Assembly: GCA_003254905.1 (NCBI GenBank)
Contig: QANU01005318.1
Coordinates: 295,703-359,702 of the forward strand
From: Nissolia schottii
Lineage: Eukaryota; Streptophyta; Magnoliopsida; Fabales; Fabaceae
Length of the DNA stretch: 64,000 nucleotides
Reading direction: 5' to 3'
Part shown: positions 58,930 to 64,000 of the stretch, one piece after another
Numbering within the stretch: the first letter of the stretch is position 1
How the letters are laid out: each line of letters opens with the position of its first letter
Position numbers and translations under genes: made by a program
The notes under the pieces: model-generated
Databases searched by the model: none
What the model saw: only the letters and a program-made list of their open reading frames with translations
Told to the model about the DNA's origin: nothing

Positions 58930-59890
58930 TAAGAGAAAAAAATAAGAATCACTCTCTCAAAGAGGAAATTACACTAGTTCAAGAACTAGGAAGTTTTTGC
59001 AGGTGATAACTCTCTTTTGACCAAAACTTTGATGCAAAATAGATGGGAGAAAAAGAATGACTAAATGTAATTGATACTCAATTTTTTTTGTATGAAATGT
59101 TGCATCAAAAAGGATATTTAGAGGCCTTAAAACCGTGCTAGTCAATTGACTTTTAAAGGGACTCAATCCTTAATGAAAAGTCATCTCATTTTGGCCATAA
59201 CGTCCAATTGTAATTGATTGCACGACTTTGTAATCGATTAAATGCTTTGGGTTCATGTGTAATCAATTACACAATGTTGTAATATATTACTACATGTCCA
59301 GAAACGTGTAATTGATTTCCTTAAGTGTTATAATCGATTACGTGACCTATAAAAGCACTTTTCACCATATTTTAGCTATATGCCATTTATGTAAAACCTT
59401 TATAACTTAGAATTTGAGTTACGTGCTTTACAGAAATATTTTTTAGCATAATATCTTTCAAAAACAAAGTTTTTCAAAATGTTTTAAGTGATTTGTATAA
59501 AAATTATGGCCATAAAAAATTATCAAAAGAAAAACTTTAACAACAAAACCTAAATCCTAGTAAATAATACCAACTAAATTTAAACCCGTGCGATTTGCGA
59601 AAAAATAAAATTACCAAAAGAAATATATATTTTCTAATTATGAAAAGATATATAAGATGCTTTGATTAAAAAAAAAACATATAATATGTTAGTGCAACAT
59701 AAAAATGAATTAGCACGTAGTATTATCAATACTATATAATGGAAGAAAAATACTATTTATTTATAAACAAAATTTATGACCCTTTTGAATGCATAATAGT
59801 GAAATGACTTTCTTCCTTCTGACTCGGTCTTTGTGTTTATTCTTCTTGGAACTTTGTCTTCTTTTTCTTTATCTCACTCTTGTCACCTAT
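58930..59890. other. Intergenic sequence with TAATCGATTA-type motifs
   Basis: No gene. Between 59208 and 59345 there are several copies of TGTAATTGATT / TAATCGATTA-like words, a palindromic motif set that recurs in legume intergenic repeats. Confidence 0.5.
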
Positions 59891-59895
59891 TTTAG

Positions 59896-60473
59896 TAGGG
59901 GTGAACATGGGTTGAGTCGGGTAAGACCCACCCATGTCACCGATCCGATCCCCGCCTACCAATGGGTCGGAGGTCAGGTAAAATTGTCATTTTTTTATGG
60001 GTACCAGCCAGACTCGCCACCCGCTCGGGTCGGGTTGGGTTGGGTTAGGTGGGTCGGCAGGTCACCCGCCCACTCTTTTTTTTAAAAAAAAACTAATTTT
60101 TTAAAAAAATTCTATTTCTCATTTTTTTAAATAGAAAAAAAAGCTATTATTTTTTTAAAAAATACACATATTTTTTAAATTAAACAATCTATTTTTTAAT
60201 TTAAAATAATCATATTTTAACAATTCAAAATTAAAAGTAATATCAATGTAATTGTCAATGAATAACATAAAGTCTATTTTTTTTAAAAAAATACAACATA
60301 TATAGGCGGGTCACAGGTCAGGTCGAGTTGAGAAGTAGGAACCCAAGACTCGACCGATATAATATGGCGGATCTGTTGGGTCCGACCCGTCGACCCTTCA
60401 ACCCGACTCAACCCAACCCAAACGGGTCAGATTGGGGGGTCGGCGGGTCGGACTCAACCCATTTTCACCCCTA
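59896..60473. mobile_element. Nonautonomous hAT element (578 bp)
   Basis: Left end TAGGGGTGAACATGGGTTGA and right end, reverse strand, TAGGGGTGAAAATGGGTTGA. Perfect 8-bp duplication TATTTTAG at 59888-59895 and 60474-60481. Terminal 150 bp on each side are GC-rich with many CGGGTC/GACCCG words; the centre is A/T runs. It has no transposase. It resembles the short element at 13255-13438. Confidence 0.85.
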
Positions 60474-60489
60474 TATTTTAGTTAGCTTG

Positions 60490-62330
60490 TGTTGTGTTTG
60501 TTAGGAACCTTTCTCCTTTGGCTTCTAATTAAGATTAACTCTTCTTCTATTGACGATACAACTTGTTTCTATTGATAAATTTCTTCTAACTTCATAAATG
60601 TTCTCTTGATATTGTTCAAATTCATGATAATTCATTTTCATTAACCTTCACATGGACATAAACTCCTCATCTGAGGATATTACTATTAGTTACTGCAGTT
60701 CCTTACAGTACCATAATTTAAAATATCATGAAATGTGAGGTAAAAAGTACTAAAACGCATTATTTGGTTTGGACCCATTTACATAATTGGATTAACATAA
60801 AAGATTAGGAGCTTAATCAGATGATTATTAGGCATGCGATCTTCCTGTGCATCTCAAGAAAAGGAAATACAAGGATATTTTCCAAAGATTCCTTAAGAAA
60901 TGGATGAGGAAGGTTAGGAAAACTATCTGAGGGTATGGAATAGGAGATTTGCAGATTGACAAATATCTCTTGGACCAACCAAGAGACCCAAAGAAGGCCC
61001 ATCGGGCAAGGACCTCTTCCCAAGATGCTACTAGTGCAGTAAAGACACCCTTCTTACACCTAGCCATACCATTTTTCTTAGCAAGGGCTGTCTTTTTTCC
61101 CGATTAGAAGAACTTGGCCACCAAGTTCTTAGACACCAAAAGGGTACACTGATGAGGGCAGAGAGAAAAAGAAGGTTCTGTTCCTTTCTAGTTTAGAAGG
61201 AAACAAAAGGGGATTTGGGACTTCTGAACACTCCCCATAAAAATTCAACGTGACCACAGAGAGGGGGGATGAGATTTGGCACTCAAAGGGAGAACCCATT
61301 CCCCACTCCTCTTCTCATTCTTCACCCAGCAAACACCCACTTCACACCGCCCCCAGACCAGAAAAATCAGAAATAGAGCCCAACCTTGCTGCACTAAGCT
61401 TTCCGAGCATAGATACGGTCATCCCTCATGGGGCTTTGTCGGAGGTCGAAACCGTTTACCCTTTTCAGTCCGACTTCAGATAGTTCTTCCACTCCCATTA
61501 CACTCACAAATCTCAAAACAAAGTTTAAGAACCTATACTCTCATTTTTATGCTTTAAACCATTGTTTCTGTAATCTTTGGTTTAAATTACTATTATAAAC
61601 CTTTAACATCAACATATTGGTATGCGATTTCAACCTATGTACTAAGCACATGCTTTCAAATAGTAAAGACGTAACCAAAAGTTTCATTTGAGGTCTCATA
61701 ATTGTTTGCCTAAAGCCAGTTGATGGATTAGTATCTTGCCATCCCATATCTTTCCATTGTCAGATATCAAGTCTCTTAGAGAAACATTATGAAACACACA
61801 ATTCCAAAATGCTCTCGGTGATTTTTGGCTCTTGTTGCAAGTTAATGATACCGTTAAATGTGGTTTAAACATAACATCTCAAAAGTTGAAAATATTCTTA
61901 AATTACAAAGACCATTAGCAAGTATTTTGAGTTATGTGACCCCCTGAAGGAAGATGCCAAGGTAAATTTGTCTTTCTACAAACGGGAAATGAAACTTGAT
62001 TTATCTTAGTACAAACCAAAAAAAAGTCTCGAGAAAATTTGTAAAGAATAAATTAAGATAAGTGCATGAAAAGTAGAAATACTTGATGAACCTTTGAAGT
62101 CTTATTGCTCCTGAGTCCTAGCATGAACATGAAAACAGGATCACTGAGTAATAATAATGAGAAACGTTTTAGGATATATAATTGAATATTCTAGATTTCT
62201 AGTTTCTTAAAAAGTGCATGGTGATCTTGTTGTAAACATCGAAAATATTCTATTGGCAAGTATAACTACTATTTTCTTGGTTTTGTTTATGTTTTGTAAT
62301 GATAAATGGTCTTGAGATGGCATAAAAAGC
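60490..62330. other. Intergenic sequence, no supported gene
   Basis: Open frames at 60817-61067 (minus) and 61250-61483 (plus) are not recognised. 61108-61130 is a perfect 10-bp inverted repeat (AAGAACTTGG, 3-nt spacer, CCAAGTTCTT). Confidence 0.45.
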
Positions 62331-62334
62331 ACAT

Positions 62335-62720
62335 ACAGGTTTAGGGTTAGGGTTTGATTAGGGTTTAGAACTAGGGTTTGATTTGGATTTATTAGGGCTT
62401 AAGGTTAGGGTTTGATTAGGGTTTAGGGCTAGAGTTTGATTAGGGTTGGGGTTATATGGGCCGAGTTCAAATTCGCTAACTCGGATGGCGAATTCCTAAT
62501 TCGCCAAATCAGTTGATTAGGATTTAGGGCTAGTGTTTGATTAAGTTTAGGGCTAGAGTTTAATTAGGGTTGGGGTTATATGAGCCGAGTTCAAATTCGC
62601 CAACCCGAATGACGAATTCTTAATTCGCCAAACCAGTTGATTAGGGTTTAGGGCTAGGGTTTGATTAGGTTTAGGGTTAAGTCCAAATTCGTCAATAGGG
62701 TTGCCAAATCCAATAGGAAT
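62335..62720 (+). repeat. Degenerate telomere-like tandem repeat
   Basis: Many TTAGGGTTT / TTTAGGG words interspersed with GATTAGG. A larger unit, about 124 bp, ends in an 'aaattcgccaa...gaattc.taattcgcc' block. Two copies occupy about 62404-62516 and 62517-62640, with a third, partial one to about 62720. It is not a true telomere because units are irregular and embedded in unique sequence. Confidence 0.65.
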
Positions 62721-62724
62721 TCGC

Positions 62725-63400
62725 CAAGCGTGTAGGCGAATCCGACGTGGCTCGCACGAAGAGCGCGAATGCCACATCAACCAAAACAGGAGTAGTTTTG
62801 TTAAATATTTGGAAACATGGGTATTTTGATAATTTGTTTGTGTATTAGGGGTATTTTAGTAAAAAACTCCGCTGTATTGGAGTTATAGGAAAAATTCTTT
62901 TTCCTCTAGGAGGATGAGCACTCTTGTCTCGGAGGATATCACAAGAGATTGTTAAAGTAGGGCACGTTTAGCAATGTGTGTATATGAACTGTAAGAGAGC
63001 TAAATGCATTTTTTCCCTATTTTTCCCTGATCTTTTAGGGATGGCAAAGACTTAAATCATTTACCAAGAATTACCTACACAGATTCACACCAATTAGTCT
63101 TAAATTTCACATCAAATTGTGTCAACTCCAAGAAAGAAAAGTAAATCAAATATAATAGCATTACAACTCATGCAGAATCATGAGTATTTTTACCAGAAAG
63201 CTGAACTCCCTATGACAAATGGCGTTCGTTCAAACGAGTCGGTTCGGCTAGTTGAATTTGTTGGAATATAAATTCAAACTAATTAAGCCAATAGAATAAT
63301 TGCAGAGAAGTCTTAACCCAATTAAACCATTACCCCTTACTAGAGAATAGTCCCTGTATCCTATTCAAAATCTTTAGAATAGAAATAATAGTCATGTCTC
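62725..63400. other. Intergenic sequence, no gene seen
   Basis: AT-rich and without recognisable coding similarity. It contains the probable 3' UTR of the minus-strand exon that begins at 63414. Confidence 0.45.
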
Positions 63401-63413
63401 GAAGATAACTAAA

Positions 63414-63665
63414 CTAAGGCTTAACAATCTTCAAAATTGAAAGGGCATGAATTGGTGATAGCTTGGATTGGCAGAAGCTCTGCCACACCTCCATCTTCTG
63501 TTCCACATCCTTGGTGAGTACCTCATACATCGAAGTTGCTATGCTTCTTGCTGCATCTCTTGCCTCGGGAAGCCTATCATTCAGCAAATCTGCTGCCACT
63601 TCAATCAACTCTCCCAACCCAAACTCCTCCATTTCTTCAAGCCACTGCTGCCATGCACTCGCATC
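63414..63665 (-). CDS. Last exon of an ARM/HEAT-repeat (TOG-like) protein, partial
   Basis: The minus-strand frame reads DASAWQQWLEEMEEFGLGEL, continues with DLLNDRLPEARDAARSIATS and VWQSFCQSKLSPIHALSILK, and ends IVKP TAG at 63414. This resembles the C-terminus of plant ARM-repeat superfamily proteins with a conserved DKLPEAREAAR...WQSFCQSNL ending. An acceptor-like CTAAG|ATG sits near 63665. Upstream exons would have to lie at higher coordinates; none is visible to the window edge, so the gene either continues outside or this is an isolated pseudogene piece. No premature stop lies within the exon. Confidence 0.5.
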   Translation of the reverse strand, partial: DASAWQQWLEEMEEFGLGELIEVAADLLNDRLPEARDAARSIATSMYEVLTKDVEQKMEVWQSFCQSKLSPIHALSILKIVKP

Positions 63666-63802
63666 TTAGTACAGTTTCACAAATACCACCAAAAGAAGAA
63701 AAAAAATACACAGGATAAATTCTTAACTAAGCATAATCCGCAAGGGTTTTTCTAACCTAGTTAAGGAATCAAGAAAAAAGAAGTTTTGATTGAAAAAAGT
63801 AA

Positions 63803-63918
63803 GGGTGTGTTTGGTTTATATTTTCATTTCCGATTTTCACTATTTCCCTCACAAAATCTTAAAAAAACAAGATGCCGGGACTGGAAACCATAAATGAAAA
63901 CTGAAACTAAATAGACCC
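63803..63918. mobile_element. Tiny PIF/Harbinger-like MITE (116 bp)
   Basis: The ends GGGTGTGTTTGGTTTATATT and, reverse strand, GGGTCTATTTAGTTTCAGTT are inverted repeats, flanked by TAA at 63800-63802 and 63919-63921. It is nearly all terminal repeat, so it folds into a hairpin. Confidence 0.6.
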
Positions 63919-64000
63919 TAATACTTTTAAATTTTCAATTCATTGGAAAACTTAAACCCTCCACTTTTAATTCCTGAAAAAGCCCTTTAACATGTATACA

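Noticed and set aside
57942..58945. Two long open frames of 323 and 326 codons
   Set aside because: They run through N bases of an assembly gap and have no sequence content.
62335..62720. A chromosome end (telomere)
   Set aside because: TTTAGGG units are irregular, mixed with another unit, and flanked on both sides by unique sequence.
1..64000. CRISPR arrays, operons or phage-like modules
   Set aside because: None seen. Direct repeats here are transposon ends, microsatellites or irregular tandem units, and genes are intron-containing and isolated.

Overview
This window is nuclear DNA from a flowering plant, most likely a legume of the soybean (Glycine) type. The evidence is the AT-rich intergenic sequence, the many short GT-AG introns, plant-type gene families (a PP2C of the POL/PLL-like clade, plant TSPO, PRMT4/CARM1, RALF peptides), and abundant plant transposon classes. 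There is one assembly gap (57983-58901, all N) and one isolated N at 55442. Nothing prokaryotic is present.

Layout. 1-9.1 kb is gene-poor: a Tourist/PIF-like element (1628-2313), a decayed LINE (about 5.76-6.92 kb, minus strand), repeat-derived ORFs and a hairpin MITE (8361-8522). 9157-12484 (+) is a seven-exon gene for a 147-residue coiled-coil protein whose internal exons are all phase 0. About 15.79-19.7 kb (-) is a PP2C-40-like phosphatase with a probable 1.8 kb intron in its 5' leader. 21994-23265 (-) encodes cytosolic ribosomal protein eS21. 24.3-35.5 kb is repeat-rich. It holds a PIF-like element, a Ty3/Gypsy integrase remnant, Helitron-like ends and two RALF-like peptide genes (26773-27084 minus, 30967-31278 plus) on an inverted duplication with arms of about 0.7 kb. 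36216-36716 (+) is an intronless TSPO gene. A foldback element (39237-39559) lies just upstream of a 15-exon PRMT4/CARM1 methyltransferase gene (40271-51441, +). Intron 11 of that gene carries a complete 3758-bp hAT transposon with perfect 8-bp target duplications and a decayed antisense transposase.

51.6-64 kb is transposon-dominated. It contains a Pack-MULE carrying the 5' coding part of a CHUP1-like gene (52175-53384), nested Ty1/Copia remnants (53.8-55.45 kb), a PIF-like element (55963-56822), a second MULE of the same family with a perfect 9-bp duplication (57853-58920, centre unsequenced), a nonautonomous hAT element (59896-60473), degenerate telomere-like tandem repeats (62.34-62.7 kb), a last exon of an ARM-repeat-type gene (63414-63665, -) and a tiny PIF-like MITE (63803-63918).

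The host genes are unrelated housekeeping or regulatory genes (phosphatase signalling, ribosome, membrane tryptophan-rich sensory protein, arginine methylation, peptide hormone) and do not form a pathway. The items most worth a second look are the mirror-image RALF pair with divergence concentrated in the receptor-facing C-terminal motif, the Pack-MULE with its captured gene start, and the intact-ended hAT in a PRMT4 intron.
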